From: Lithospermum erythrorhizon
Lineage: Eukaryota; Streptophyta; Magnoliopsida; Boraginales; Boraginaceae
Assembly (NCBI GenBank): GCA_019722365.1
Contig: JADFUC010002337.1
Span: 1-64,000 of the forward strand
DNA length: 64,000 nt
Direction: 5' to 3'
Positions 1 to 12,500 of this stretch are shown here, in pieces (positions within the stretch are counted from its first letter, which is position 1; the number at the start of each line of letters is the position of its first letter). The notes under the pieces are model-generated. The model saw only the letters and a program-made list of their open reading frames with translations, was not told the origin of the DNA and did no database searches. Made by a program: the position numbers and the translations under genes.

Positions 1-583
1 AATCTGCTACCCTGCGCCTACTAAATCCAAATTTCTGGAGAATGATGCTTAAGAAGGACCAGGAAACTTTGTCGTGGAAGTTTCTATCATGTCCACTTCA
101 TAATTACATTCCCTCCTTGGACATATAAAAGCCAGCCCCAGGCCAAGCATGAATTATGTTAGCCCATGGATGAAGCCACCCTGACTATTTGAAGTAAGGC
201 GAGGGAGAAGTGTCGAGAGTCCTGTTGCAATAAGCTTCGATATGATCTTATTAAAGAAGGTGCATAGGCTAATTGGCCGGTAATCTTTCCAACTCTTCGG
301 GCCATCCCTTTAGGTATGATAGCAAGAATAGTGGATGTAACACCCTTTGGTAATTGCCACCGCAAAAGAAATCTTGTACAGCTTCAATTAAATCATCCTT
401 AATAATATCCCAAGAAGCATGAAAGAACTTCCCATTAAATCCATTGCTTCCGGCTGCGCTATTCGGATTCGTATCAAACACAATTCTTTTGATCTCATCA
501 GCTCCCGGAAGACGTATTAAGTCTTCATTGTCTTCTGGAGAGACCAAAGTTGGGATAACATCAAGCAATGAGCTAGGGTTCAC
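1..583 (-). pseudogene. LINE reverse transcriptase fragment (N-terminal part)
   Basis: The minus strand encodes a typical opening of plant LINE reverse transcriptases: a PGADEIKR-like stretch, SNGFNGKFFHASWDIIKDD, then a segment ending in FF-GG. A frame change follows, and the next frame reads TSTILAIIPKG and a decayed ITGQLAYA (normally an FRPISL-type stretch). Another frame near 130-230 gives LSTLLPRL and GGFIHG, matching the usual 'Q-GF-GR' segment. At least two frameshifts are needed to read the whole piece. The catalytic aspartates lie beyond the window edge. Not a functional gene. Confidence 0.8.
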
Positions 584-654
584 CAGCGTGACATCCTTAC
601 AGAATAGATCCTTGAAGTAGTTGACTGAAGAGTTAGCAATCTCATATTGATCTT

Positions 655-891
655 TTAGCCAGATCCCATCATGGAGAATCTCATGAATTGCACTCTTCCT
701 ACGTTTTTTTTCACATAAGAGTGAAAGAATGCTGTAGATCGATCACCCTTGACACTCCATTTAATTCCACTTTGTTGGAGAAGATACTCTTCCTCACACG
801 CAATTGCAAGAAGGTAAGATGCCTTTGCCTTTCGATAAGCTTCTCGATGTGACAGAGCCTCCAGATTCTTCAAATTGTGCTTCCAATGCAA
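655..891 (-). pseudogene. LINE ORF2 linker between endonuclease and RT
   Basis: A 78-codon minus-strand frame contains WSVKGDRSTAFFHSYVKK. This corresponds to the 'W---GDRNTKFFH' signature that lies between the endonuclease and reverse transcriptase in plant LINE ORF2 proteins. It sits in the expected position between the RT fragment (to its left) and the endonuclease (to its right). The frame is broken on both sides, so it is a remnant of the larger ORF2 and not an independent gene. Confidence 0.75.
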
Positions 892-1068
892 TCATCTCCT
901 CCTTTGCTTGGGCTACTCTACTAAATATATTACCAAAGACTTCCTTGTTCCACTTTTTAAGAGCCAACTTTGGAGCTTTTAATTTGAACCAGAATTTTTC
1001 AATTCCACTCTCTCCAACGTCTTTCGACCACTCTTGTAAACATGTAAAAGGCAGGAAATCAGCTTGAT

Positions 1069-1795
1069 TTAGCTTTTCATGATTAATGAATCCTGAAAGA
1101 GCACCATTCTCCAGGGCATGTTAATTGTGACATATTGAGAGTGATCTGATAGTGTTTTGGCTAGGTGTTTGACTTTTGTAAGACTAAAATTATCACCCCA
1201 CCTCCCATTAAAAAGCACACGGTCCAATCTTTCAAAGACTCTTCCATTATGCCAAGTGAACTTATCTCCAATAAAAACCACCATCCTCAAGATTAGCTTA
1301 GAAATGAAAAATGGTTAAACTATCCATTGAATCCTGTTAACACAATGCTATACAACCAACTTGCTCACTATTGGAAGATATCACATTGAAATCTCCCATA
1401 ATAAGCCACGGGAGGGAGGTATCCTTGAACGAGAGTAATTCCTGCCAAAGAAGTCTTCTCGGACCTCTCTCACATTTAGCATAAACTGCAGAAAATAAGA
1501 AGGACGAAGGGGAGAGATGATGTCGAACCTGAACTGTAACACTTTGAGGGAAATCACCAATAATATCTACTTGGTAGTCCTTGTTCCAGAATAACCAAAT
1601 TTTGTTTAGAATATGGGCATAACATGCATCATAACCAAGCTTACGTCTATGTCACTCCAACCTCGACGATGAAATGAGAGGCTCTTGAATACAGAGAAAA
1701 TCAAATTTGTGCTTTCTTTTAAGGGCTTTAAGACCTCTACGAGTAGGGGTGTTTCCAATGCCGCGAATATTCCAATTGAGAACCCTAATTGGCAT
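1069..1795 (-). pseudogene. LINE ORF2 endonuclease (APE-type) remnant
   Basis: The minus-strand reading starts at an ATG at 1793-1795 and gives LNWNIRG (Asn motif), FLCIQEP (catalytic Glu motif), LPWLIMGDFNVIS (Asp/Asn motif) and, after a frame change, FTWHNG, ERLDRVLFN, W and TLSDHSQY (final SDH motif). These are the conserved blocks of the exonuclease-endonuclease-phosphatase fold used by L1-type LINEs to nick target DNA. All four catalytic blocks can still be seen, but frameshifts and a stop between about 1300 and 1370 and near 1650 prevent a continuous protein. The starting ATG matches the usual ORF2 opening. Confidence 0.8.
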
Positions 1796-2229
1796 AAATA
1801 GCTTTTGAGGGAATAGTATTAACCTTACTAACTTTAGAGAAATTTTGAGATAATTTCAGGTATCTTTTTTCCTGTTTGCTAAGGACCTCGTAAAAACCTT
1901 CATCATCCTCGTGAGGGAAGGTGTATCATCATAAGGCCGCCCAGATAAAACCTCGTCTTCCCAAAGATCTCATCGTTCTCTTCTGCCCCTTAACGAAGCA
2001 GCATTTGAGAAGCTTCAAAGTTAATATCAAGGGTCGTTCCTACCAATTGCCAGATCTAATCCTTTAGTGGAAACTTTTGGAAGGGGAGTAATATTTTCTT
2101 GCACCACAATACCTGATTGAAGAGTCTTAATAACTCCAAGGGTTTTCTTTGAACTTGAGTGTATAACTGTGCTAGTTATGTCATTAACTCCTCCATTAAT
2201 ATCCCTTTTTAATGATGTAGTATCTTCAA

Positions 2230-2560
2230 GTCTGTTATTTTGAAATGGTCAGTTCCGTAATGGGAACATTTTGGAATTGTCTTCGAACCTTACATTTGTC
2301 TTGAGTATGCCCTAGATGTTTGCATTGATCACAATAAATGGGGCATCTTTCATATGTCACAAGCTGCCAGAAACCCTCAACCGTGATGAGTTTATCATTG
2401 TCCCCTTTTTTATTAAATCCAATCCATATTCTGTCTTAAACCTCTAATGACCCATGAATGCCTCATCCATAGGAAGACAAAGTCTTTTTCCTTCTCACAT
2501 TCCATAAAAAGATGCTTGGCATCATATAGAGAAGGATTAACGATACCCTTGAGTGCCCAA
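2230..2560 (-). pseudogene. LINE ORF1-type protein: DUF4283-like end plus CCHC zinc knuckle
   Basis: The minus strand reads IWIGFNKKGDNDKLITVEGF, then QLVTYERCPIYC and a zinc knuckle CDQCKHLGHTQDKC (C-X2-C-X4-H-X4-C). To its right an in-line segment (HLFMECEKEKDFVFLWMR) resembles the end of the DUF4283 domain that precedes this knuckle in plant LINE ORF1 proteins. The knuckle would bind nucleic acid in the retroelement particle. The two pieces are in different frames, so the copy is broken. The domain assignment of the right-hand piece is an inference from order and spacing. Confidence 0.7.
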
Positions 2561-2997
2561 CCAATAATAATGAGTATAATTCAATCATTCGAAAATGTGT
2601 TTACAATATATGTTCCACTTGCATTCTTATGTTCAATCCATGACGCTCTTCTATAAAATAAAACAACTAGTGAGGTTTACGGTCGACACTTTTTGTAACG
2701 TGGTTGCAGTCGCTATTCTATTGAAAGGTATACTGATGATTCTGTTCGACGTGAAGCCTCGCAAACCACGCCGGCCAGATATGATCGAAGGTCATCTTAT
2801 AGCTATAAAGAAGTTAGATATTTAAGTTGGAAAAATTTATCTTCAACTCTAGCCTCGCAAACACGCCAATCTACGTATATTCATTTTTTTGTTTAATGCA
2901 AGAAGAAGGGAAGAATCATCCAATAAAGAAATAATGTGAAGTGAGAGATGGATGAATGCTAACAGATCTGTATCTATATATCTATAGATGCAATAAA
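2561..2997. other. Unclassified intergenic DNA
   Basis: No recognisable gene or element was seen. Short open frames here have no family motifs and no coding-like continuity. Confidence 0.4.
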
Positions 2998-3490
2998 ATC
3001 CGAATCGGCCCAACCGGTAAACCGAATCGAAATAACTTAAACTTTGAACTCATCGGAATCAAACCGATTTCGTGCCCGACGTCGGAGAGAACTGAATTCA
3101 ATTTAGGTTCTGCCTTTAACCGAACCGATGTATTTCTCAATTTTTAATGCATTATCTTTTTTCAACATCTTCAGATTTAATGTACATTTCGCAAGCATGA
3201 AATTTAGATTAACTTTGTTCATTAGTCGTATGTATGTAGATTGTATAATTAATCTTAAAAGGAAGTTCGTTGAAATTATGCTGACAAATATAATTTTGTG
3301 ATTTAATTGAGTTCGGGCATTTATAGCCTCAAAATTTTTCTCAAAATCAAATCAAACCGAACTGAACCGATTGGAACCGATCGAACCGAATCGATTTAGG
3401 TTCGGCTCTCAGAGAACTGATTTAAAGAAGAGGTTCTGGCTCTAGTTTCGCTCAAAATCGAAACGAACCGATCCTTATTCAAACCCCTGT
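2998..3490. repeat. Degenerate CGAACCGAA-type repeat region
   Basis: Many variants of AACCGAATCGAA / GAACCGATCG occur in two clusters (about 2998-3140 and 3345-3480). Each cluster also holds the string AGAGAACTGA followed by GGTTCTG, so the two clusters look like diverged direct copies. Such AACCGA-rich tracts are common in plant transposon ends and intergenic DNA; the element class cannot be fixed from sequence alone. Confidence 0.6.
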
Positions 3491-3499
3491 GTCTATATC

Positions 3500-4080
3500 T
3501 ATATCACTAGCATATATGTGCTGCTAATAGCTGGCCAGAAGCTCAGCTTTCTTCACAATTATTAATGACTAAATTGGCCTCCTCTATCTAAAAACTTAAG
3601 CAAAAATATATAGTTCTTTGCATATATATTGCTTAAAAGAATACAATATCTCTATTAAACTAATATTTAACACATTTTTTCATTATAAGCCCATCACCAT
3701 ATTAATTATTATATTTTCTTCATAGACATAAAATAAATAAATATTAAAATAATATTAAGAGTACAATTTTCTCTCACATATATGTGTTATTTAATAAATA
3801 TTAATCATCAAATGTTCTTCATATATATAAATGGATAACATTAAATTAATATTAATAATCTATCTCTTCATATATGCCATACATACTACTTATTTCTTCA
3901 TACTATTTCGTAAAATTAATTATTAGTCCTCTCACGTTAATACCTCATTTCCATCCTCGTCTCCCTCACGTTAAACACACCTTAGCTAAAAAATACCCAC
4001 TACCCTCCTCCTCCCACTAATACATTTTTTTCTTTCCTTATAATTATTATTATTTTATTTTGTCCTCACTTTAATGCACC

Positions 4081-4139
<59 letters not shown>

Positions 4140-6310
4140 CATATTATTATTATATTATTATTATTATTATTATTATTTATTGGCTATTATTATAATAGTA
4201 TGTATAATAATAATAGTAACTTATTATTATATATATAATATACATTATTAATTTTGTTTCATATAGTTTCTATTCTTTTTTAGAAGTAAGAATACTAAGA
4301 AACATCCAAGCATATCATATTTCAATAAAAGTTTCATTATATTCAAATAATTGTCCAATTTAATATTTAATCATTAAAACTTGCATTTCACAAATATTAT
4401 ACATATAGTAGAAAGAAATAATTGTGTTCAAAATACAAATAGTCAATAATCAAATTTCAAATTAAAATCATATTTCCCATACAAAGGAGTAATAATATTA
4501 AAAATATAACAATAATAATGGCACCACTATTTCTTGAAAAATTATTTTTAGCGATCTCTTTCATTATTTAAGAAGTATGGAGGTTATAATGGAGTTCGAC
4601 TACAATAAACCAGGGCCAAATAAAAATGGTCAATTAGGTTTCAAATTTTATTATTGTTGTGGCTTTCCAACAGCACCAGCACCAATAAAAGATTGATCTT
4701 TCAATATCGAAGAAATATTTTTTGTGATCAATAGACGATACATATTCACAACATTTTTATTAAATTAGTTTAATATGTATTTATTTAAACTTATCAAATA
4801 ATTATTTTTATTAATTTCATTAAATAAAAAATAAAGGAAGTACAATGTAATAAAATATACTCTTGTCTTACTAAAATATCAAGAATTTGCTTTCTAGCAT
4901 CAAAAGAATACAAACTTTATAATAATATATCATCAATATGCAAACACAAAAATTTTATTTTCATACATATGTAAAACCATATCAATAATAACCTATTCTA
5001 CCTATATAATTTTAAAACTAACAACAAAACTAAATTGCCAAAAAACTTAACTATATGGATTCCAAAAAATACAACTCAAAATAAGTTTTGTGGATCAATA
5101 TTCAATTTTAAAAGTAATTCAATCTAGTCGCAGTCATTTTAACAATATACGTCTTTTAATACCTCACACCGATCGGCTCGAAGTTGTAAACTTCTTATGA
5201 TATTATCATAGAGAAATTTACAATATAAGCAAATAACAAATAGTCAATATAAATCTTTTACAATGTGATTAAATAAAATTGTGATAGCTTCATATTAAAT
5301 TAGTTATTAAATTGAGTCATAATTATATTCTTAACATTGAATTATAAAATATATATAATAATGGTTACATATTTTAATCATCTTTCACTACGAATAAAGT
5401 TTCATTATCCACAAGTGGAGTAACAAAATTATTTCATTAATATTATCATTATAAATAATGTGTTTGTTGGAACTAATTATCCATTCTTCAAGTGTAATTG
5501 TATTTGATTGATTATTTAAATAATGTAATTTTGGATGTTAATCTTATTATTAAATTTATATATTTTACTAAAAAATGTTATTACATGATTGACATATATT
5601 ATTTAAGTTTATAAAAATCCTTATTTCGTATTGAATATGTATTAAGAATATAAATTAATAATTTAAGTAATGTTATTAATAAAATTATACTTGAAATAAA
5701 ATGTACTAAAAAAAACAAAAAACATTTATTATCTTACAAAAAGCGAACTCGATCGAAATTATATAAAACAGATACTATTGATTTTATAAAAAAAGTCAGA
5801 ATCATCGTATTCTATTGTAATTTTCAGTAATATATTTAAAGAAAGGTTTATGATCAAAAGTATACCTTCAAAAATAAACATTAATCGAAAAAAAAATATG
5901 AAGGAGTCCAAGTTACACAAGCCAATGATTTCAAATTAAACATAAAAAATATCTAAAATATTTCGGTATGATCAATCAGGACGGCATCGCACGCTTCCCT
6001 TTTTGTACTAGCATCTTCTAAAAGTGTGAATATGGATTGGTGTTTCTTCCATTTTTTATACAAATATTTATGTCCTCCTCCAAATAGTCTAATTACTAGA
6101 CATTAGTTCACAAAAGTAATCATTTAATATATTAAAAGAATTACTAATAATACTGTATAATTATTTTATTATTCATAAAATATCAAGAGTTTTGGTATTC
6201 TATTATCTATAGTATATTATTATATATATCATTGTTAAACATCATATGAATAATAAAAAAATATGATATGAAATCATCATGCCATAATAAATAAAATGGT
6301 ATAATGTTAG
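3500..6310. other. AT-rich intergenic DNA
   Basis: Very AT-rich sequence with no supported gene. It contains a TTA microsatellite (separate entry). Its right end (about 6235-6310) is nearly repeated at about 13598-13646, which matters for the nested insertion described separately. Confidence 0.6.
4081..4180. repeat. (TTA)n microsatellite
   Basis: An almost uninterrupted run of TTA/ATT triplets covers 4081-4138, followed after a short interruption by a second run to about 4180. This is a trinucleotide microsatellite, likely polymorphic in length. Confidence 0.95.
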
Positions 6311-7150
6311 TGTAATAACCACATTGCTTGAAAAAAAAAAATTAAAATTTTTCGTCGGGCGGACCTCTACAAGTATAGTATAAATAATTTCACATAATAT
6401 TATTTCAGAAATTATTGAGCCGAATTACTTATAATTTAGTAGTTTTCGCCATGGAAAATTTTTATCTTTGAAATCGGGTTCGCTGGTATTTAAATACAAT
6501 AAAAATGGAGAAATTAATCGAAACCGAATCTGACTCGAAGCTTTTTAAATATCTATCCATACTTATCCTCCATATCATCACCAAAACACTTCATCATCTT
6601 CCTCATCTCCTCATAGGCCGAAATTCTCCCCCTTGAAAATTTCTTCTTCCATTTCTATCTTCAAGTCGCTTTCTCAAACTCAAGATCAAGCCATATCACT
6701 TATCTTCCCCATCCTTCTCTTCGAAAGCTATGTACGTAAAGTTCAAGTCTTTGAGATATTTCTCAAGTTTCACATAGTTGACTTTAGTTGACTTTTCCAT
6801 AATTCAATTTTTTGATGAATCTTAGTTGGTTACGCGGTTCTCAAGACGATAAGGCGATTAATTCACGACTGAGGTCGTTGGCGACGCGCTGGCCGGGTTG
6901 ACTTTTAGGTTTTGGTTGACTTTTTGGGTTGATATTTTTCTAAGACTTTAAATGTGTACGAGGTTATGCCGACCTTACTATATTGTCATGTATATTCAAC
7001 GGTGATTTAAAATTGATTAAAGTGGAATAAAATAAAAAGTGTTAATTCCAAGTTGAGTCAGAATTGATATTTTGAGTATGATGTTAATTGTGAATCAACA
7101 TAGAAGGACTTATAATTTGATTTATAACGATAAAGGAGCAAAGAAGATCA
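6311..7150 (+). repeat. LTR copy A (5' part), related to 8542-9345
   Basis: This segment and 8542-9345 share long matching strings, including GAGCCGAATTACTTATAATT, TCTATCCATA, CACTTCATCATCTTCCTCAT and GTCAGAATTGATATTTTGAG, in the same order and spacing. They are direct repeats of one LTR family. Similarity fades after about 7150, so the true 3' end of this LTR is unclear. It could reach to about 7980, where GGTATC near 7987 weakly recalls a tRNA-Met primer site. Confidence 0.65.
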
Positions 7151-8541
7151 CAAGGTTCGTAGATGGTTCGACGCTGGGAGACGTCACCGTGATAATCGAT
7201 GACTTTCACCACTTACTTATGAATGCAAGAAGAAACTTTGAAGCCACTGAAATTGCAGGCGAATGGATCGAAGAGAGTCGACCTCGAGACTCTTCAGCAC
7301 TCGATAGGGCCTACCGCCTCTAGAGTTCAGAGAGATTGCACTGCCAGAAGACACTCCCCGACGTAGAGTTACTTCAGCTACCGGCAGCTCGCCCAAGCTT
7401 AAGCTCCCACCAGCCTCTTCCGCATCTGGGTAACTGCATCCAGTTTCAGAGTGGGCCTTCTGGGGTTCGTAGAGATATCCGTTACCGATGTGGCCGCCCA
7501 GTACACGGACGCTGCGAGGCGAGCATGCTATACCGCTTAGCAGCCTGGCACCGGGCGGCGGATCGCCTCAAGCCTGTGGATGGAGGTACCGGAACTTTGC
7601 ACTGGCCTCAAGATGAGGCGGTTATCGTGGGACCGTAGGTGGACTTGTTGGAAACCAAGGAGATCGTGGCTCTGCGAGCTCTGTGAGTGCCTCGCGGAGA
7701 AAGCATGTACTGCAAGTACGGATTGGGGCCGACACGTCAGACCCAAACAGAGGGCGATGACCTCCGCAGTTCTCGGCTGGGTACTTTACTTTCATGTGAT
7801 TACGTGGTGGAATACTTTTATACCGGGTGCTACACACTCAATTAATTTTGAAGCTATTTACATTCTATCTCAGACAGTAGAGTAGCTCGCTTGTTCCACT
7901 TTTATTACGCTTTCCATTGGGAGGTCAATCGAGGTTACATTATATATCGGGATTGCCCCTTTTAATGAACCACCCATTGTTGGTAGTGGTATCTACCTCG
8001 CTTGAGCCGAGTAGGTTTTGATCTTTTATGCTATATGGATTGGCTTGGGAAAACATCACACCAGGATTGATTGTCACCATAAGGATGTTACTTTTGCTAA
8101 GCTCAAACTAATCTTTGTCATGAGATAGGAAGCAATTCTTACCGCCGGATATTACTTCAAATAATTGGGGGCTAAGGAATTGATGATGGCAAGCTGTTGG
8201 ATTTTTGAGTATGCGGCCGGATTTTGGAGAGAGAGGGTATTGTATTTGGACGTCCTTACCATTTGAGTAGCGTATCGTGTTTTTCCCCGGGAGCTTCCGT
8301 GTTTTATCACCAACCAGAGTAGAGATTGGCCGTAATAGAATTGAAGACTTTTGTTAGCTGTGAACCACTGAGAATGGGTTTCGAGGATGTACGCGAAGAA
8401 TCGTCAGGTTCTGACGAGTCATATCGCAACTTCATGAGGTATCTAGTGCCTTTTGTTTTTTTCATTCTTATGTGCATTATGTGTATACTGCTAGGTTGAA
8501 AGTTACGAAATTTCGGCCTAAATTTTGGCCAGTGGGTAGAT
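7151..8541 (+). other. LTR end / short non-coding internal segment
   Basis: No retrotransposon protein could be read here. Open frames around 7336-7885 are GC-rich but show no family motif. The last bases, AGTGGGTAGAT directly before TGTAATAAC at 8542, look like a polypurine tract plus LTR start. They are preceded by a string (ACGAAATTTCGGCC, near 8504) recalling the GACGAAATTT element found just before many Ty3/gypsy 3' LTRs. The element therefore appears to have lost nearly all of its coding region. Confidence 0.4.
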
Positions 8542-9589
8542 TGTAATAACTCGCTACGTTGAAAAAAAATTTAATTTTGTCATGAGATAAGAGATAAAAC
8601 AATTCTAATGATAATATTATTTCGTAAATTATTTGAGCCGAATTACTTATAATTTAGCAGTTTTTGCCATGGAAAAAATTTTATCTTTGAAATCGTGGGT
8701 TCGAGATTTAAATACGTGAGAAATTAACCCAAACCGAACTGACTCGTTGTAGAGTTTTTAAATATCTATCCATATTTCCCACATCACCAAAACACTTCAT
8801 CATCTTCCTCATCTCCTTCATGCCGAGATTTACTCTCTTCCTCCCCTTGAAAATTTCTTTCTTCCATTTCTCTCTTCGACGCCAAACTCAAGATCGCTTG
8901 TAAACATCGGCTCTCCCCATCCTCTCTTCGAGTTGGCCAACAAAGTTCAGTCTCTTTGAGATATTTCTTTGATTTTGACATAGTTGAATTTTCCATAATT
9001 CAATTTATAGATGAATCTTAGTTGGTGGGTTCCATTTACATAAGTGATTAATTCACATTGAGGTCGCTTCGAGGACGCATGCCAAAGATTTTGTGCCTTT
9101 CAGCTTGACTTTTGGGTTGATATTTAAGACTCTTAAACGTGTAGGAGGTTACTGGGACCTTACTATAGTTACTGCATATTCAATTTGATGATTTGAAAAA
9201 ATCTGATTAAAGCGAATAAGGTTGAAAGTGTTAATTCCAAATGAAGTCAGAATTGATATTTTGAGTATAGTTGTTAATTAGGACTCCATTGATTAACTGT
9301 ATGACTTATGTTGATTTACAATGATAAAAGTTAGATAAGATGGAAATTAGCTGGGATCGATTGGGTCAGGTCCGGATGGATTATATCCATAGCTTCATCA
9401 TTAAGCAAGAAGTCAGCTTTTAGAAATCAGCTCCCATTAGGAGTCGTAATGTTTATTCTAGAACGAATTCTTGGTATTAGTTTCTCGAAAGTATACTGGT
9501 GTCATAGGGCCTCGATCAAGGCCCGCCATCGCGCTCTCTGAGGACTTCGTGATAACTAAAGTGGAGCTAGCACTTATCTCACGGGCGCT
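8542..9589 (+). repeat. LTR copy B, cut off at 9590
   Basis: Begins TGTAATAACTCG and matches LTR copy A from its first bases to about 9345. It stops where a second TGTAATAACC starts at 9590, so another LTR seems to interrupt or replace its 3' part. Confidence 0.6.
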
Positions 9590-12500
9590 TGTAATAACCG
9601 GTAATGACTGCTAATAAATAAATTAAAGGTGAAATTATTAATTTATTTGAACGTCCAATTATTTTGTTCAAAATGCTTTATGCTCTAAGCTACTGTCGAA
9701 TTCAGTTTTCAAACCAGAAAGATCGAACAATTAAAGACCCTGATTTTCACCCAAGTTAAGACCAACCCAATCACCGGCCCACTCTCAATGGTCCATTATA
9801 AGTTCAAAACCCCCAAACCCAACTCTTTCTTCTCCTCCTGTGGCATACGTGGAGAAGTTGTCTCAAATTCATTTTGATTTCTTCTTTCACTTTCTCCCCC
9901 TCACCTCAAGCTGAGCCAAAAATTTTGAGAAGTTTCTCTCCTCATCATCCCTGCCGTTTTATGCAAAAAGGTGCTATATTTTGGTATTTTGTGAAATCTA
10001 AACTTTGACTTTGTTGACTTTTTTTGATATTTTGAATTTTATTGTCTAAATTGACTTCGTCAGAGATTAGCTATTCCCCCCGGATTTGGAACTATGGTGT
10101 TTGATGTGAAATTTGGGTGTTTTATAAGCTAATTTTTGAATTTTTGGGTCATGGATTTTTGAGCAAATTATTTAATAGAACATTGCTCAGCCTAAATTAT
10201 AATATAGATCATAATGATCGAGTATTTGTAGATAGAAAGTGTTGTTATATGAATTGACTTCTTCAGATCGAAGCATCTTCGCTAAATGCAAGGTTAATGA
10301 AATAAGAAGTTTAACATTATCGTGATTGTCATGAATACTTAATATGAATTTGGCAAGTGTCAGTTCAAATAGTCGGAATTAATCGTAGAAAAGCGAAATT
10401 TTGGGCAAACGAACTTGTGATTAGGGGTCAGAAAGTCATGAGTTGAAATTGACGGGTAAGTTTGAAATTTGAATATTGGAATTATTTGGAAATGTCAGTC
10501 AATAAAGATATACAGCTTCTACTATCTCAATTTAGTCCCGTAATGAGGTTTATCATCGAGGTTGGTTATCAAGCATAATCGGGTAATCTTACGAAGTTGT
10601 AATTTATAACTAAATGGAAAGTTAAAAAACAACCGTATTTAAATTAGATAAAAAAGGATTTGATACGGTTACGAGTCGGATTTTATTTTTTAATTGTCCG
10701 TTTTAATTCGACATCGGACACATCATGTTAAAATGCCAGCTGCTGTATTTTATCACTCGTCATTAGCTTTATTTATGCTCGTGCGTCAGGTAGATGTTGA
10801 CGCAATGTAATCTGTGTCGCGAACCCATCGGCAAGGTATCGCCGCGAGACTGCAAATTTGTTGAACTTGTGTGGTCGATTTAAGCGCACATGTTACGTGC
10901 TTTATCGAGGGCTTGCATGGAGACATTAAAAGTTTGTTGCAATATTTGAGTAGGCATGTTTATGTATTCCAGATTCAAGGTCGAAAATTGTGCTTCGCGG
11001 AAGCATCTTATTGGACTTCTAAGAGCGCAGCTCAGAATATCATCAGTTGTATCATGTGATATAGAATGTTACTTTAGAAATTACAAAGCCTATAAAAGTG
11101 GTTTGACATCAGACGTTGCAGGATTTGTGATGCTAGACGACAAGTGTTCATGCTTTTTGCTCTGGCCGAAAAGGATGATTTGTTATATAATATGGTGTCA
11201 TGGGCTACCAAGGCGAAATTTCACAAAAAGGATGATTTGATATATATATGTCATTACGGTGTTCAGCGCCGGAAAAAGATGAAATCGTTATATATTATAA
11301 AGTGGTTTCGCTTTTAAATCATTTATTTTATTGTGATATTAAATGCTGTGAGTTTTGTTTTGGTTACGTTGACAAATATAATCATGGTTAATGTAAGTCG
11401 AAGTTTTGTACAAATTTTAAAAGCTTTATTTCAGTATCCCGCGGTGATGTCTTCACAGATAACATTTTCTCAGATATATTTGTATACTGTATTTAACAAT
11501 CCTATCGTTAGTACCGAGCATATATTTATTCTCATCATACCTCATTCGATATGGAAGCTTACCATCCGGGGCGATCCGCTTCCACTAGTTCGCCTAGCCT
11601 ACCCTCTTCTTCCTGTACCTTCGTATTGATGCGCGCCCCTTTTTGAGCGTTGAGTTCGCGAGGTCCGACGATTTCATTTAGCGTAGACGGTATGTGATCC
11701 CCTGGCAATTCTCTTCATTACTCATTTTAAACAGCTTTTTCTACTTTCGGCTTGAGACGTTGGAACCTATATTTTGTGATTTGATCAGGTGATGTATTAT
11801 GTTTTGGGGTTTGGCTGGGAAATGTTAACAATGACGCAAATTTTAGGCGTCAATGTTTCCAAGCAAACTATTCATTTGTATCAAACCACAGTTCTACGGG
11901 CTTTTAAACAGTGCTTTTCGTGTCAACCACCGATTTGGCTGACTTTATATGTTATAAGCCATTTATACCCAACCCCAGGCATAATTTATATGGATGCCAT
12001 AAATAAGCGGCCTTTTACATTTACTTAAATTGTGTGAAACATGTTATCGGTGGCATCGCATTACGTGAATGATGGCCGGGTCAGGTTATGATTACGCGAG
12101 AATGATATACATGTAATTCTGTAGATTATGTGTGATTCATTTGTGTGAGCCAGATATTATTATGTGATTATATTCCTGTGGGGGCGCTGAAGATTGCTTC
12201 TGAGCAATAGCTCGAATCTTAACTTATATTTCTCGATTGTACTGTCAAGAGCTCCAGGTCTTGTCGGCACTTATGTGGCTCTGCGGCCTGCTCATGAATG
12301 GTTTGACTCACGACAAGTAGATGTTTTAAGGTTTGGATATTGTCTGGGAGTAGAGTAGATGGTTATCGAGAGGTGATGCTGAGTTATGTATGTCTCTCGG
12401 TAGATTCTAGGCTGTATACCAAATTCTGGGAATCGTATTTGTTACGGGTTGCGGCCTTTAAGAGCTTGTTTATCATCTTTTAATGCCGGTATGTTGTTAT

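Larger units (their letters stand above)
1..2560 (-). mobile_element. Degenerate L1-type LINE (non-LTR retrotransposon), 3' end outside window
   Basis: Read on the minus strand, this stretch gives in order the parts of a plant LINE: an ORF1-type segment with a zinc knuckle, an apurinic endonuclease, a linker, and the first part of the reverse transcriptase, which runs off the left edge. Frameshifts and stops interrupt every part, so the copy cannot encode a working product. Such elements copy themselves by target-primed reverse transcription. The order ORF1-EN-RT and the motifs described in the separate entries make the class secure. The exact 5' end (right side) is not visible because the sequence past about 2560 has no recognisable LINE feature. 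Confidence 0.85.

Noticed and set aside
7336..7885. Overlapping GC-rich open frames on both strands
   Set aside because: They occur within LTR-related DNA, overlap each other, and show no protein family motif.
7980..8010. TGGTATC followed by GAGCCGAG as a primer binding site for the LTR at 6311
   Set aside because: Only the first seven bases match the tRNA-Met site and no LTR end directly precedes it, so it is too weak to annotate.
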